Shown here: positions 17,377-26,162 of the stretch, in pieces
How positions within the stretch are numbered: position 1 is the stretch's first letter
How the letters are laid out: each line of letters begins with the position of its first letter
Assembly (NCBI GenBank): GCA_035533095.1
Contig: DATLUM010000050.1
Location: forward strand, 124,001 to 188,000
Direction: 5' to 3'
Length of the DNA: 64,000 nucleotides
Origin: Acidimicrobiales bacterium
Lineage (GTDB): Bacteria > Actinomycetota > Acidimicrobiia > Acidimicrobiales > Palsa-688
Made by a program: the position numbers and the translations under genes
The notes under the pieces: model-generated
The model's database searches: none
Seen by the model: the letters and a program-made list of their open reading frames with translations, nothing else
Told to the model about the DNA's origin: nothing

Positions 17377-20300
17377 CTAGCCGACCGACCCCGCCGACAC
17401 CCTCTCGCTCACGACCCTCGACGACCCGCCCGGTGCCATGGTCACCCCGTACAGGCAGTCGGCCGCCTCCATGGTCCGCTTCTGGTGGCTCACGATCAGC
17501 AGCTGCGCCTCGTCACGGAACTCGTGCACAAGATCGAGAAAACGATGGAGGTTGACGTCGTCCAGCGCCGCCTCCACCTCGTCCATCATGTAGAAGGGCG
17601 AGGGGCGGGACCGGAACACCGCGAACAGGAACGCCATCGCCGCAAGGCTCCGCTCCCCACCCGACAGCAGCGACAGCCGCCGGACATTCTTGCCCGAGGG
17701 GCGGGCTTCGACCTCGATCCCGGTTTCGAGGAGATGGTCGGGATCGGTGAGCCGAAGCCGCCCCTGGCCACCCGGGAACAGCGTGGCGAACAGCTGCTCG
17801 AAGTTCTCCGCGACGTCCGCGTACGCGGCCCTGAACACCTCGACGATCTCCGCATCGATCGCCTTGATCACCTTGGCCAGCTCCCGGCGGGCGTTGCGGA
17901 TGTCCTCCAGTTGCTCCTCCAGGAAGGAGTGGCGCTCCATGAGGGCGGTGTGCTCTTCGAGCGCGAGCGGGTTGATGGGGCCCATCAGCCGCAGCTCGCG
18001 TTCGAGTTCGGTGCGCCGGCTCACCGCGCTCGTCCCTGGAGGCAGCTCCGGGCACTCGGCGGCCCGGATCGAATCCGGTTCGCAGTCGAGATCACGGCGG
18101 ATGGCCTCGGTGATCCCTTCAAGGCGCACCCGCGCCTCGGTCTCGTCCAGGTCGATTCGCGAGAGCTTCTCGCGCAACTCGACGAGCTGGCGTTCCGCAA
18201 GCGACCGCTGCCGGCGAAGCTGCTCGAGACGGTCGCTCATCTCGCGGATCGCGTCCGACTCGGCCCGGCGGGCCTCGCGCAGCGCAACGACCGCTTCTTC
18301 CAAGCGCCCCTCGCGCTCGCGCACAACGACCGAAAGCGCCGACACCACCCGGGCCGCCCGCTCGAGCGCCGTTCGGCGGGCCGCGGCCTGGTCGCGCTCG
18401 GTGATGTTGCGGCGGAGTCGTTGTTCGACCTCGGCCAAGCGGCGAGACGTGAGGTTTCGGCGCTCTTCCAGGCCGGCGGCCCGCACCTCGAGATCGCGGC
18501 GCATCGCTGCGACAGAAGCGGCGCGCTCCGCCAACCGTGCCCGGGCGGCGCGCTCCGCCGCCGCCCGCTCGACCTCTCGCTCGGCGGCTTGCTCGAGCTC
18601 CGGCAGGACAGACTCCAGCTCTGCGACCCGCTCACGCTCGCGGGCGAGCCGGCCCTGCAGCTCCTCCCGCTGCGCGCGGGCCGCTTCGAGCTCGGAGGTC
18701 GCTTCGGCGAGGTCCCGCTCCACTCGGCTCAGGGTCTCCTCTGCCGAGCGCCGGCGGGACAGGTTCGTCTCGGCCGCCCGCGCGGCCTCGGCGCTGGCGA
18801 CCCGGGCCGCCTCTGACGCGCGGCGTGCACCTTCGTGGTCAGCCGCCGCCCGCCGCGCCATCTCCGCGGCAACGGCCGCAGCGGAGCGGGCTTCCTCGAG
18901 AGCGGCGCCCGTCGCGCCGCTCCCGCCGGCGCCGATCCGCCACAACCCGCCCGAGAACCGGTCGCCGTCCTTGGTCACCACGACCAGGTCGGGCCGGAGC
19001 GCGGCGACGTCGACCGCCTCGCGCCACGAACCGTCGACGACCACCGAGCCACCAAGCAGCTCGTCGAGAAGCGCGTCGACGCCGCCCGACAGGCCGGCCA
19101 CCCGGGCGCGGAGCGAGCCCGCACCTGCGACCTCGGCTGGCGCCACGCCGGCGGGCGCGCCACCCCGGCGCAAGCCGAGAGGCACGACCGCCCCCGCATC
19201 GCCCGAGCGCTGCAACTCCGCCAGCGCCTCCCGCGCGGAAGCGGCTCCGTCCAGCACGACTGCGGCCAGAACCTCGCCGGCGGCTGCTTCGAACGCCGCC
19301 TCGTAGCCCTCATCCACCCGCACCAACTCGACGAGCGCCCCCACGACGCCGGGGACCGCCGACAGCCTTTCGGCGCCGGCCCGCGCCCTTGCCTGGGCCA
19401 GCGCCTGGGCGAGCGCCTCCTCCCGCGCCGCCCAACGATGGTGGTCAGCGTCCGCGGAGCGCCACGCCTCGGCGCGCGATTCGAGCTCGATGGCGGAGCG
19501 CGACTCGTCCTCGGCCGCCGCCGCGCGAGCCGCTTCAAGCCCGTCAGCCGCGGCGACGGACTCCGACACGACCGACCGCAATCGGCCCGCCTCGTCCGCC
19601 AAACGACCCGATCGCTGCCCCACCGCCTCCACTCGCGCGTCCACCCGCCGCAGCTCGCCGGCAGAGCGTTCCAGAGCCGAGCGCAGCCCGCCGAGCTCGC
19701 CCCGCACCTCCGCAGCGGGGTCACCGAACGCCTCTGGCGACGACCCCCATCGCTCCTCGACCGAAGCCGTCTCGGCGTCGAGCGCCGCCTCCGCCGCCGA
19801 CAACTCGTCGGCCAGCGGGATCAGCCGCAGCGCCTCCTCATCCGTCCCCGCCAGGCTCTCCGCCAGCGAGGCCGCCTCACCTTCGAGGCTCGCGATCACG
19901 TCCTGGTCGACGCTCGACGCCAGCGAGGTCTCTATCCCGCGGCGCCGCTCCCCGAGCACCGCTCCAAGCCCCGCCGCCCGGGCCCGCAGGCTCTCCGCCC
20001 GCGAGACGAGCTCGGCCAGGTCCGCCGATCCCGAGTCTCCCCGGGTGTGCTCCAGCTGCGTCTCCGCCGTTATGACCTGAGCATCGAGGCCGGCCAGGGA
20101 GAACCGAAGCTGCTCCTCGGCCGATCTCAGCTGGCCCCGCTCCCTCTCCGCGGCCCCCAGGCGTGCCTCGACACCGGCCAGGTCCCGCGCAAGTAGGTAC
20201 CTGCGGACGGCGGCGAGCTCAGCCACCAGGTCCCCGTGGCGGCGCGCGGCGTCGGCCTGCTTCTCGAGGGGCCGCAGCTGCCGGCGCACCTCCCGCAGCA

Positions 20301-20880
20301 GGTCCTGCAGCCGCACGAGGCTCGCCTCGGTGGACTCGAGACGGCGCTCCGACTTCTCCTTGCGCCGGCGGTACTTCAGGATGCCCGCGGCTTCCTCGAT
20401 CACCAGCCGGCGTTCCTCTGGCCGAGAGTTGAGGATCGCGTCGAGGTTGCCCTGGGAGACGATGACGTGCTGCTGGCGACCGACGCCGGAGTCCGAGAGG
20501 AGCTCCTGGATGTCGAGCAGGCGGCAGGGCACCCGGTTGATGGCGTACTCCGACTCGCCGGTGCGGAACAGGGTGCGGGTGATCGTGACCTCGGAGAAGT
20601 CGATCGGCAGCAGGCCCGCCGAGTTGTCGATCGTCAGCGAGACCTCGGCGCGCCCGAGGGCGGGCCTCTTGGACGAACCGGCGAAGATGACATCCTCCAT
20701 CTTCGCCGAACGGACGGTGCGCGGGCCCTGAGCGCCGAGCACCCAGGCGACAGCGTCGACCACGTTGGACTTGCAGCTCCCGTTGGGACCGACCACCACC
20801 GTCACCCCGGGCTCGAACTCCAGCGTGGTGGTGTCGGCGAACGACTTGAAACCTTTGAGAGTCAGGGACTTCAGGAACAC
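17377..20880 (-). CDS. smc: Chromosome segregation protein SMC
   Basis: SMC is the bacterial condensin ATPase that compacts and aligns the chromosome with ScpAB. The 1167-residue protein has an N-terminal ATPase half, two long Ala/Glu/Arg-rich coiled coils flanking a hinge (about 490-640), and a C-terminal half. That half carries signature LLSGGERSLAAMAFLFA, Walker B FYMMDEVEAALDD and the H-region IVSHQKRTME. The Walker A loop reads GPNGSCKSN (residues 31-39). Cys36 replaces the usual second Gly of GxxGxGKS; the codon is plainly TGC. Everything else looks intact. GTG start. Downstream of mutM, upstream of ftsY. Confidence 0.96.
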   Translation of the reverse strand: MFLKSLTLKGFKSFADTTTLEFEPGVTVVVGPNGSCKSNVVDAVAWVLGAQGPRTVRSAKMEDVIFAGSSKRPALGRAEVSLTIDNSAGLLPIDFSEVTITRTLFRTGESEYAINRVPCRLLDIQELLSDSGVGRQQHVIVSQGNLDAILNSRPEERRLVIEEAAGILKYRRRKEKSERRLESTEASLVRLQDLLREVRRQLRPLEKQADAARRHGDLVAELAAVRRYLLARDLAGVEARLGAAERERGQLRSAEEQLRFSLAGLDAQVITAETQLEHTRGDSGSADLAELVSRAESLRARAAGLGAVLGERRRGIETSLASSVDQDVIASLEGEAASLAESLAGTDEEALRLIPLADELSAAEAALDAETASVEERWGSSPEAFGDPAAEVRGELGGLRSALERSAGELRRVDARVEAVGQRSGRLADEAGRLRSVVSESVAAADGLEAARAAAAEDESRSAIELESRAEAWRSADADHHRWAAREEALAQALAQARARAGAERLSAVPGVVGALVELVRVDEGYEAAFEAAAGEVLAAVVLDGAASAREALAELQRSGDAGAVVPLGLRRGGAPAGVAPAEVAGAGSLRARVAGLSGGVDALLDELLGGSVVVDGSWREAVDVAALRPDLVVVTKDGDRFSGGLWRIGAGGSGATGAALEEARSAAAVAAEMARRAAADHEGARRASEAARVASAEAARAAETNLSRRRSAEETLSRVERDLAEATSELEAARAQREELQGRLARERERVAELESVLPELEQAAEREVERAAAERAARARLAERAASVAAMRRDLEVRAAGLEERRNLTSRRLAEVEQRLRRNITERDQAAARRTALERAARVVSALSVVVREREGRLEEAVVALREARRAESDAIREMSDRLEQLRRQRSLAERQLVELREKLSRIDLDETEARVRLEGITEAIRRDLDCEPDSIRAAECPELPPGTSAVSRRTELERELRLMGPINPLALEEHTALMERHSFLEEQLEDIRNARRELAKVIKAIDAEIVEVFRAAYADVAENFEQLFATLFPGGQGRLRLTDPDHLLETGIEVEARPSGKNVRRLSLLSGGERSLAAMAFLFAVFRSRPSPFYMMDEVEAALDDVNLHRFLDLVHEFRDEAQLLIVSHQKRTMEAADCLYGVTMAPGGSSRVVSERVSAGSVG

Positions 20881-21029
20881 GGGTTGACCAACCTAGCGGC
20901 GCGCGGCGGCATCCCTTTACCGTGCCTTCTCCGGGAGCGTGAGTGGTGGATCGCGCGGGTCAACAGCGCGAATCTCCTTCTTTTACAAGGGAAAAAGACG
21001 CAGCCATCGCGGCATGCCCGGTCCGTCGC
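20881..21029. other. Intergenic DNA between mutM and smc
   Basis: No gene is visible in these 149 bp. On the smc-coding strand it contains GTCTTTTTCCC followed by TTGTAAAAGAAGG. This is one copy of the recurrent GTCTTTT(T)CC motif and an AT-rich patch that could hold the smc promoter, though no clear -10/-35 pair is recognisable. Confidence 0.5.
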
Positions 21030-21872
21030 TCAGATCTGGCAGCGCGGGCAGAAGTAGCCGCTGCGACCGTTGGCTTTCACCCGCGCGATGGTCGAGTGGC
21101 ACCGACGGCACGGCTGCCCCGCGCGGTCGTAGACGTTGTGGAGGCTCTGGTAGTCGCCGATCTCCCCGAAGATGTCACGGTACTGCTCGTCCGCCAACGA
21201 CGAGCCTCTCCTCCTCACCGCCTCCTGCAGCGTTTCCACCATCGCCCGGTAGAGCCGCCGGATCTCCTGGGGCGTGAGCTGGTCGGATCTGCGGTCGTGG
21301 CGCAAGCCGGCGCTGAAGAGGATCTCGTCGGCGTACATGTTCCCGATGCCGGCGATGAACCGCTGGTCCATCAGCAACGGTTTCAGCTGGGCGTGTTTGG
21401 CGGTGAGCCTCTGGGCGAAGTCGGTCCAGGAGATCTGCTCGTCGAGCGGATCGAAGCCGAGGTGCGCGAGTTCGGGGACGTCTTGCTCCAGCTTGTCGGG
21501 TGTGGTTACGAACACCTCGCCGAAGGTTCTCGGATCCACGAAGCGGAGCTGGGGAGCGCCGGCGAAGTGCAGCACCACGTGGGTGTGCTTGATGGGGGGG
21601 TCCTTGGGGGCCGAGCGCAGGACCTGCCCGCTCATGCCCATGTGCATCACGAGGACATCGCCGTTGTCGAGCAGCAGCAACAGGTACTTGCCTCGCCGGC
21701 GGGTCCCGACGAGCTTGCGCCCCTCGACGCGCGATACGAAATCCTTCGGCCCCTTGTGCCGGCGGATCGTGCGGCTCCCGCCGCGGGACACGTCGACCTG
21801 CTTAATCTTCTTGCTGACGAACTCCTTGTCGATGTCCCTGCGAATGGTCTCGACCTCTGGAAGCTCCGGCAA
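21030..21872 (-). CDS. mutM: Formamidopyrimidine-DNA glycosylase
   Basis: MutM/Fpg excises 8-oxoguanine and cuts the abasic strand. The start is TTG at 21872, preceded by AGGAGG. After Met removal it gives the catalytic N-terminal proline of PELPEVETIRRD. The body has the GRRGKYLLLLL lysine region, MHMGMSGQVL, IAGIGNMYADEILF (H2TH), and the C-terminal zinc finger CRRCHSTI...CPRCQ. It has 280 residues, a normal length. It follows rnc by 11 bp, an arrangement also seen in mycobacteria (rnc-fpg-smc). Confidence 0.96.
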   Translation of the reverse strand: MPELPEVETIRRDIDKEFVSKKIKQVDVSRGGSRTIRRHKGPKDFVSRVEGRKLVGTRRRGKYLLLLLDNGDVLVMHMGMSGQVLRSAPKDPPIKHTHVVLHFAGAPQLRFVDPRTFGEVFVTTPDKLEQDVPELAHLGFDPLDEQISWTDFAQRLTAKHAQLKPLLMDQRFIAGIGNMYADEILFSAGLRHDRRSDQLTPQEIRRLYRAMVETLQEAVRRRGSSLADEQYRDIFGEIGDYQSLHNVYDRAGQPCRRCHSTIARVKANGRSGYFCPRCQI

Positions 21873-21883
21873 CTCGCCTCCTG

Positions 21884-22645
21884 TCAGCCGTCTTCCGGCG
21901 TAGGGGATGTCGCCGCGGCTGCACGCAAGACCTCCCACGCCTCGCGGGCGGCCGCCTGTTCGGCCTGCTTCTTCGAGCGTCCTTTTCCCGTCCCTCGGGC
22001 CGAGCCCATCACGTGAACGACCGCCTCGAACTCCTTCGCATGGTCCGGCCCCTCGTCACGCACCGAGTAGACGGGAAGCTGGTCGAAGACGCGGGCGCAG
22101 AGCTCCTGCAGTCGCGTCTTGAAGTCGTGCCCGCCGGGTCCGGCCGCCCCGAGCTCGATCCGTTCGCCCAGCAGATCCATCACGAGACGCTCGGCGGCCT
22201 CCCACCCGCGGTCGAGGTACACGGCGCCGATGACGGCCTCGGTCGCGTCGGCGAGGATCGAGGGCTTCTCCCGTCCGCCGGACTGGTCCTCCCCCTTGCC
22301 GAGCAGCAGCGCCTCACCGATCCCGAGCCCGGTCGCTATCTCGGCCAGGGCTGCCGAGTTCACGACCGACGCGCGCACCTTCGCCAGCTCCCCCTCCGGC
22401 ATGGACGGGTAGGTGCGGTACAGGTGGACGGTCACGACCAGGCCGAGCACGGCGTCCCCGAGGAACTCGAGACGCTCGTTGGAGGAGGTACCCGGGTTCT
22501 CGGCGCACCAGGACCGGTGTGACAGGGATTGCTGGAGAAACGCGGGGTCGGAGACCTCCCAGCCGATGCGCCGGGCCAGCTGGTCGCGCGGGGTCTCCTC
22601 GGCCGGGCCGGGATGGTCCGGTGGCAGGGCTTCGACCTCCGGCAC
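21884..22645 (-). CDS. rnc: Ribonuclease III
   Basis: RNase III cleaves double-stranded RNA, processing rRNA precursors. The protein has the signature NERLEFLGDAVLGLVVT, a second acidic cluster KPSILADATEAVIGAVYLD, and a C-terminal double-stranded-RNA-binding domain (DFKTRLQELC to AAREAWEVL). The likely start is GTG 22645 (253 residues), 14 bp after the acpP stop. The frame is open further upstream but overlaps acpP entirely and is not RNase-like. Confidence 0.95.
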   Translation of the reverse strand: MPEVEALPPDHPGPAEETPRDQLARRIGWEVSDPAFLQQSLSHRSWCAENPGTSSNERLEFLGDAVLGLVVTVHLYRTYPSMPEGELAKVRASVVNSAALAEIATGLGIGEALLLGKGEDQSGGREKPSILADATEAVIGAVYLDRGWEAAERLVMDLLGERIELGAAGPGGHDFKTRLQELCARVFDQLPVYSVRDEGPDHAKEFEAVVHVMGSARGTGKGRSKKQAEQAAAREAWEVLRAAAATSPTPEDG

Positions 22646-22659
22646 CCCCGCTGCCGTGG

Positions 22660-22956
22660 TTAGCCGGCCTGGAGCTTGGCGACGACGTAATCGACGGCGT
22701 CGCGGACTGTCTTGAGGTCTTCGAGATCCTCGTCGTCGATGCGGAAACCCACCGTTCGCTCCGAGAGCTCCTCCTCCAGCGCCTCGACCAGCTCTATCAG
22801 GGCCAGCGAGTCGGCGCCGAGGTCGTCGCCAAACGACGCCCCCTCGGTGATGGTCTCGGGGCTGATCTCGAGGATGTCCGCGAGGCACCCGCGGATGATC
22901 TCGAGGACCTGGTTGCGGTCCAGGGGAGTTCGTTCGACGTGGGTCTCAGCAGGCAT
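22660..22956 (-). CDS. acpP: Acyl carrier protein
   Basis: ACP carries fatty-acyl intermediates on 4'-phosphopantetheine. The 98-residue acidic protein has the attachment motif GADSLALIELV, the serine being the modified residue, and the usual four-helix pattern (ISPETITEGASFGDDLGADS, 20 residues). The N-terminus is about 15 residues longer than E. coli AcpP. It lies between plsX and rnc, the classic plsX-acpP-rnc association. Confidence 0.94.
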   Translation of the reverse strand: MPAETHVERTPLDRNQVLEIIRGCLADILEISPETITEGASFGDDLGADSLALIELVEALEEELSERTVGFRIDDEDLEDLKTVRDAVDYVVAKLQAG

Positions 22957-23032
22957 GGTGTTTCCTCATTTGCCGGCAGATCTTACCGGGCGACCGGTTC
23001 GATGACCTGCTTGGTTGGCCTCGGGCGAGCCC

Positions 23033-24031
23033 CTACCCGCCCTTTACGGCGGTCCTCAGGGTGCCTACGAGGTCCTCGCTGACGGCGTGGTGGGCGACGC
23101 TGACCGCGTTGAAGATCGCCTGCGCCGAGGAAGAGCCGTGGCTGATGATGCAGACACCGTCGACGCCGAGAAGCATGGCCCCGCCGTAGGTGTCCGGGTC
23201 GAGCTCGGCCGCAAGCGGCAGCAGCGCGGGCAGGAGAGCACCGGAGGCGGCCTTGGTCTCCTCGGTCGAGTTGAGCGCGGCCAGCACGGCGTTGAAAGCG
23301 AACTTCATGGCGCCTTCCAGCGTCTTCAGCACGACGTTGCCTGTGAAGCCATCGGTTACCACGACGTCGACGGCGTCGGACATCACGTCCCGGCCCTCGA
23401 CGTTGCCGATGAAGCGCACCGATGGCCCCGCCTCGCCGGCGGCCAGCAGCTCGTGGGTCTCCTTCGCCAGCGGGTTGCCCTTGCCCGGCTCCTCGCCGAT
23501 CGAGAGCAGCCCTACCCTCGGGTCGTCGATCCCAAAGCGCTGGCGGGCGAAGGCCGCTCCCATCTGCGCGAACTGAACAAGCCAGGCGGCGGTGCAGTCA
23601 GCGTTGGCGCCGGCGTCGAGCAGCACGGTCGGCGTCGAGCCGGGGACCGGGATCGGGGTTGCGATCGCCGGCCGGTTGACCCCACTGATGCGCCCCATCC
23701 GGAACAGGGCGCTGGCCATCGTCGCGCCGGTGTTGCCGGCGCTGACCATCGCGCAAGCCCGGCCGTCGCGGACCGCTTCGGCGGCCCGGAGCAAGGACGA
23801 GTCCTTCTTGTTTCTCACCGCCTTGGCCGGGTCCTCGTGCATCTCGACGACCTCGGACGCCTCGATCAGCTCGAGCCCGCCGATGTCGGGCAGGCGCTTT
23901 GGGTCGCCTACCAGCACGACCGGCATGCCGGCCTCCGCGGCCTTGAGCGCACCGGCGACGATCTCGCCCGGCGCCTTGTCGCCGCCCATCGCGTCGACCG
24001 CGACCGGCAGCGAAGCAGGCCTGTCAGCCAA
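23033..24031 (-). CDS. plsX: Phosphate acyltransferase PlsX
   Basis: PlsX converts acyl-ACP to acyl-phosphate, the donor for PlsY in phospholipid synthesis; it is a peripheral membrane enzyme. The 332-residue protein shows [53 protein letters not shown] and [14 protein letters not shown]. The TTG start overlaps the rpmF stop by 8 bp, coupling it to the ribosomal protein gene as in many bacteria. Confidence 0.95.
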   Translation of the reverse strand: MADRPASLPVAVDAMGGDKAPGEIVAGALKAAEAGMPVVLVGDPKRLPDIGGLELIEASEVVEMHEDPAKAVRNKKDSSLLRAAEAVRDGRACAMVSAGNTGATMASALFRMGRISGVNRPAIATPIPVPGSTPTVLLDAGANADCTAAWLVQFAQMGAAFARQRFGIDDPRVGLLSIGEEPGKGNPLAKETHELLAAGEAGPSVRFIGNVEGRDVMSDAVDVVVTDGFTGNVVLKTLEGAMKFAFNAVLAALNSTEETKAASGALLPALLPLAAELDPDTYGGAMLLGVDGVCIISHGSSSAQAIFNAVSVAHHAVSEDLVGTLRTAVKGG

Positions 24032-24203
24032 TTTCTACGGCCTGGCGCCCCTTGTACCAGCCGCAGGTCGGGCAGACCACGTGCGGCAGCTTGGCGTTGT
24101 GGCACTGGGGGCAGATGCTGCGGGCAGGTGCGCTCAGCGACCAGGCGCTCGCACGCCGGCTGCGGCTCTTGGCCTTGGAGGTCTTCTTCTTGGGGACGGC
24201 CAT
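24024..24203 (-). CDS. rpmF: Large-subunit ribosomal protein L32, zinc-binding form
   Basis: This 59-residue L32 reads [17 protein letters not shown], then [20 protein letters not shown]. The four Cys in two CxxC pairs mark the zinc-binding (C+) form. It lies between yceD and plsX, overlapping plsX by 8 bp. The 154-bp gap upstream (24204-24357) contains GGTCGGTTCGG-type simple repeats but no gene. Confidence 0.95.
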   Translation of the reverse strand: MAVPKKKTSKAKSRSRRASAWSLSAPARSICPQCHNAKLPHVVCPTCGWYKGRQAVEIG

Positions 24204-24357
24204 GGGAGGTGGGAGTCCTGTCTTCGGTCGGTTCGGACGGTTCGGTCGGGTTCGCTCGTTCGGCCTGGGCCGGCGGGAGGGCCGGTTCAACAGCCTGCCG
24301 GGCGGGCCGGATCATTCTAGGTGGCGCCGGCGGCGGGCGCACCGCCGCGGCTGGTGT

Positions 24358-24957
24358 TCAACCCTGATGGTGCGCTGATGGGTCGCCTTTCAAGGCCTCG
24401 AGAGCAGCCCAGCGTGGGTCGGTGGGGGCGTCGCCGCACGAACAGGGTGCGTCGTTGAGATCGGCGCCGCAGGTCGGGCAAAGGCCCTTGCAGTCGTCGC
24501 TGCAGACAGGGGCCAGGGGCAGTTCCAGCAGGAGGGCGTCCCTGACCAGGGGCTGGAGGTCGAGCATCTCCCCATGGAGGGGGTAGGTCTCCTCGTCCTC
24601 CTCATCAGCGGGGTGCGGGCGCGCCTGGTGGGGATGGTCGCGCGGGTGCGCGTGAGCGCGGCCGCCAGCGGCTTCGTGCTGGCGGTACAGCTCCCGGACG
24701 TGGACGGCGAGTCGGCCCTCCACCGGCTTCAGGCACCGCCGGCATTCGCCTTTCCAAGGCGCCGAGATGTCCGCCGTGACCTCGATCCCCCCGCCGACCG
24801 CATCGAGGGTCGCGTCGGCTGTGACCTCCGCGTCCCTGGGCACCACGCTGCCGGCGACCGCCAGCTCACCGACTCGCCCCGTCCTGCTCTCGACCCGGCG
24901 CGTCCCCGGCGAGCGCTTCAGGGTCGTGATGGGCACGAGCCACGGGTTCTGCGTCAC
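24358..24957 (-). CDS. yceD: YceD/DUF177 family protein with His-rich insertion
   Basis: This DUF177 protein sits next to rpmF and is linked to 23S rRNA accumulation in plants and bacteria. The 199-residue protein has the middle motif APWKGECRRCLKPVEG and the C-terminal Cys block CSDDCKGLCPTCGADLN with a further CSCG. Between them lies an unusual stretch, about residues 95-118, rich in His and Pro (HAHPRDHPHQARPHPADEE). The order sepIVA-(gap)-yceD-rpmF-plsX resembles the mycobacterial Rv2927c-Rv2926c-rnc-fpg region. Confidence 0.88.
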   Translation of the reverse strand: MTQNPWLVPITTLKRSPGTRRVESRTGRVGELAVAGSVVPRDAEVTADATLDAVGGGIEVTADISAPWKGECRRCLKPVEGRLAVHVRELYRQHEAAGGRAHAHPRDHPHQARPHPADEEDEETYPLHGEMLDLQPLVRDALLLELPLAPVCSDDCKGLCPTCGADLNDAPCSCGDAPTDPRWAALEALKGDPSAHHQG

Positions 24958-24993
24958 GGTTCCAGGGTACGGCGCCGCGCCCCGGACCGAATC

Positions 24994-25080
24994 GGACAGG
25001 ATTGGTCTTTCATGCCCGGCTCGACTACGAACTCTGTCCCCTCACTGCCCAGCATCCGTGCAGTAAACGGACAGGGTTCG
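24994..25080. repeat. Palindromic unit C plus half-unit, upstream of yceD
   Basis: GGACAGGATTG (24994-25004) pairs with GAACTCTGTCC (25029-25039) at 8 of 11 positions. A further arm GGACAGGGTTCG follows at 25069-25080 and pairs well with CGAACTCTGTCC at 25028-25039. These arms match those upstream of ftsY. The rest of the 150-bp gap 24958-25107 shows no gene. Confidence 0.55.
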
Positions 25081-25107
25081 CGTTGCTCTGCCGAAACTGC
25101 GCGGCGG

Positions 25108-25683
25108 CTACGTCAGGTCCTGGTCGAAGAAGGCGTCTTCGCCGGCGTACGCCCCGTCGTCCTCGGCGCCGGCCATCCGCACCTCGTCGGGCTCCACCAC
25201 AGGCGGCGGGGTGAGCGACAGCTTCTCCCTCCCGGCCGTGACCGTCTTCATGGTCCGGTCGAGCACCACCTCGAACGCGGCGAGCTTCTGGTCGCAATAG
25301 TCCTCGGCCTCCAGGCGGAGACGTCTGGCCTCGTCACGCGCGTCTTCGACTATGCGGCGGGCGGTCTGTTGAGCCTCGCGGACGATCTCCGTTCGCTGCA
25401 CCATCCGCTCGGCCTGCAAGCGGGCGGCTTGCAGGACGTCGTCTCCCTCGCGCTGCATCTTGGCGAGGAACTCGGCCCTCTCCTTCATCATCCAGCGGGC
25501 CTGCTTGGTCTCCTCCGGGAGGCGCTGGCACGCCTCGTCCAGCAACTCGAGCACTTCTTCCTTATTGTCGAGCTTGACCGATGACGACAGGGGCAGGGTG
25601 CGGGTCCCCTCGATGATCTCGATGACCCTCCGGAGCAACTCCTCCGTGTCGTGGCTCGCGGACGCCCCTTCGATCAGGCTCAC
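25108..25683 (-). CDS. sepIVA: SepIVA/DivIVA-like coiled-coil septation protein
   Basis: This 191-residue protein is mostly charged coiled coil (about 55-165). The C-terminal block RLRLEAEDYCDQKLAAFEVV followed by LDRTMKTV closely resembles the end of mycobacterial SepIVA (Rv2927c), which also neighbours the yceD-rnc-fpg genes. SepIVA regulates septation and polar growth at the cytoplasmic membrane. The acidic C-terminal tail (AEDDGAYAGEDAFFDQDLT) is extra. The GTG start overlaps the coaD stop (GTGA). The gene symbol rests on likeness and context, so moderate confidence. Confidence 0.8.
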   Translation of the reverse strand: MSLIEGASASHDTEELLRRVIEIIEGTRTLPLSSSVKLDNKEEVLELLDEACQRLPEETKQARWMMKERAEFLAKMQREGDDVLQAARLQAERMVQRTEIVREAQQTARRIVEDARDEARRLRLEAEDYCDQKLAAFEVVLDRTMKTVTAGREKLSLTPPPVVEPDEVRMAGAEDDGAYAGEDAFFDQDLT

Positions 25684-26162
25684 GCGAACTTCTCCTTGAG
25701 CTTGTCGAGGACCGGCCCCGGGACGGTGAAGCCGACCCGGTCGGCGCCGCCGAAACGGGCGAAGTCCCTGACGTACTTCGAAGCGATGAACGAGTACTCC
25801 GAGGACGAAGGGATGAACAGGGTCTCGATGCCGGCCACCTTGCGGTTCATCTGGGCCTGCTGCAGCTCCGCCTCCGCGTCGGAAGCGACCCGGAGGCCCT
25901 TGATGATCACGTCCGCGCCCATCTCCCTGGCGAGGTCGACGACGAGGCTCGACAGCGAGGCGAGGGTCACGTTGGGCAGGTGCACGACGCTGGCTGCGAT
26001 CATCTCCTTCCGCTCCTCGAGGGTGAAGAGCGGCTCGCCTTTCTGCGTGTTGCGCATCGGGGCCACAACGACACGCTCGAACAACTGCGACGCCGCCTCG
26101 ACTATCTCGAGGTGGCCGTTGTGAAACGGGTCGAAAGACCCCGGAAAGATTGCCGTCCTCAA
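25680..26162 (-). CDS. coaD: Phosphopantetheine adenylyltransferase
   Basis: CoaD makes dephospho-CoA from phosphopantetheine and ATP. The 160-residue nucleotidyltransferase begins RTAIFPGSFDPFHNGHLEIV with the HxGH motif (HNGH). It also shows NTQKGEPLFTLEERKEM, the regulatory KGLR segment, and the C-terminal SSEYSFIASKYVRD loop. TTG start overlapping the rsmD stop (TTGA). rsmD-coaD adjacency is widespread. Confidence 0.95.
   Translation of the reverse strand: MRTAIFPGSFDPFHNGHLEIVEAASQLFERVVVAPMRNTQKGEPLFTLEERKEMIAASVVHLPNVTLASLSSLVVDLAREMGADVIIKGLRVASDAEAELQQAQMNRKVAGIETLFIPSSSEYSFIASKYVRDFARFGGADRVGFTVPGPVLDKLKEKFA

Noticed and set aside
17485-20196. Several long open frames opposite smc (and similar ones opposite kgd, recG, fakA)
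   Set aside because: They mirror the codon pattern of the real genes in high-GC DNA, are low-complexity Arg/Pro/Ser or Gly/Arg proteins, and lack family motifs.
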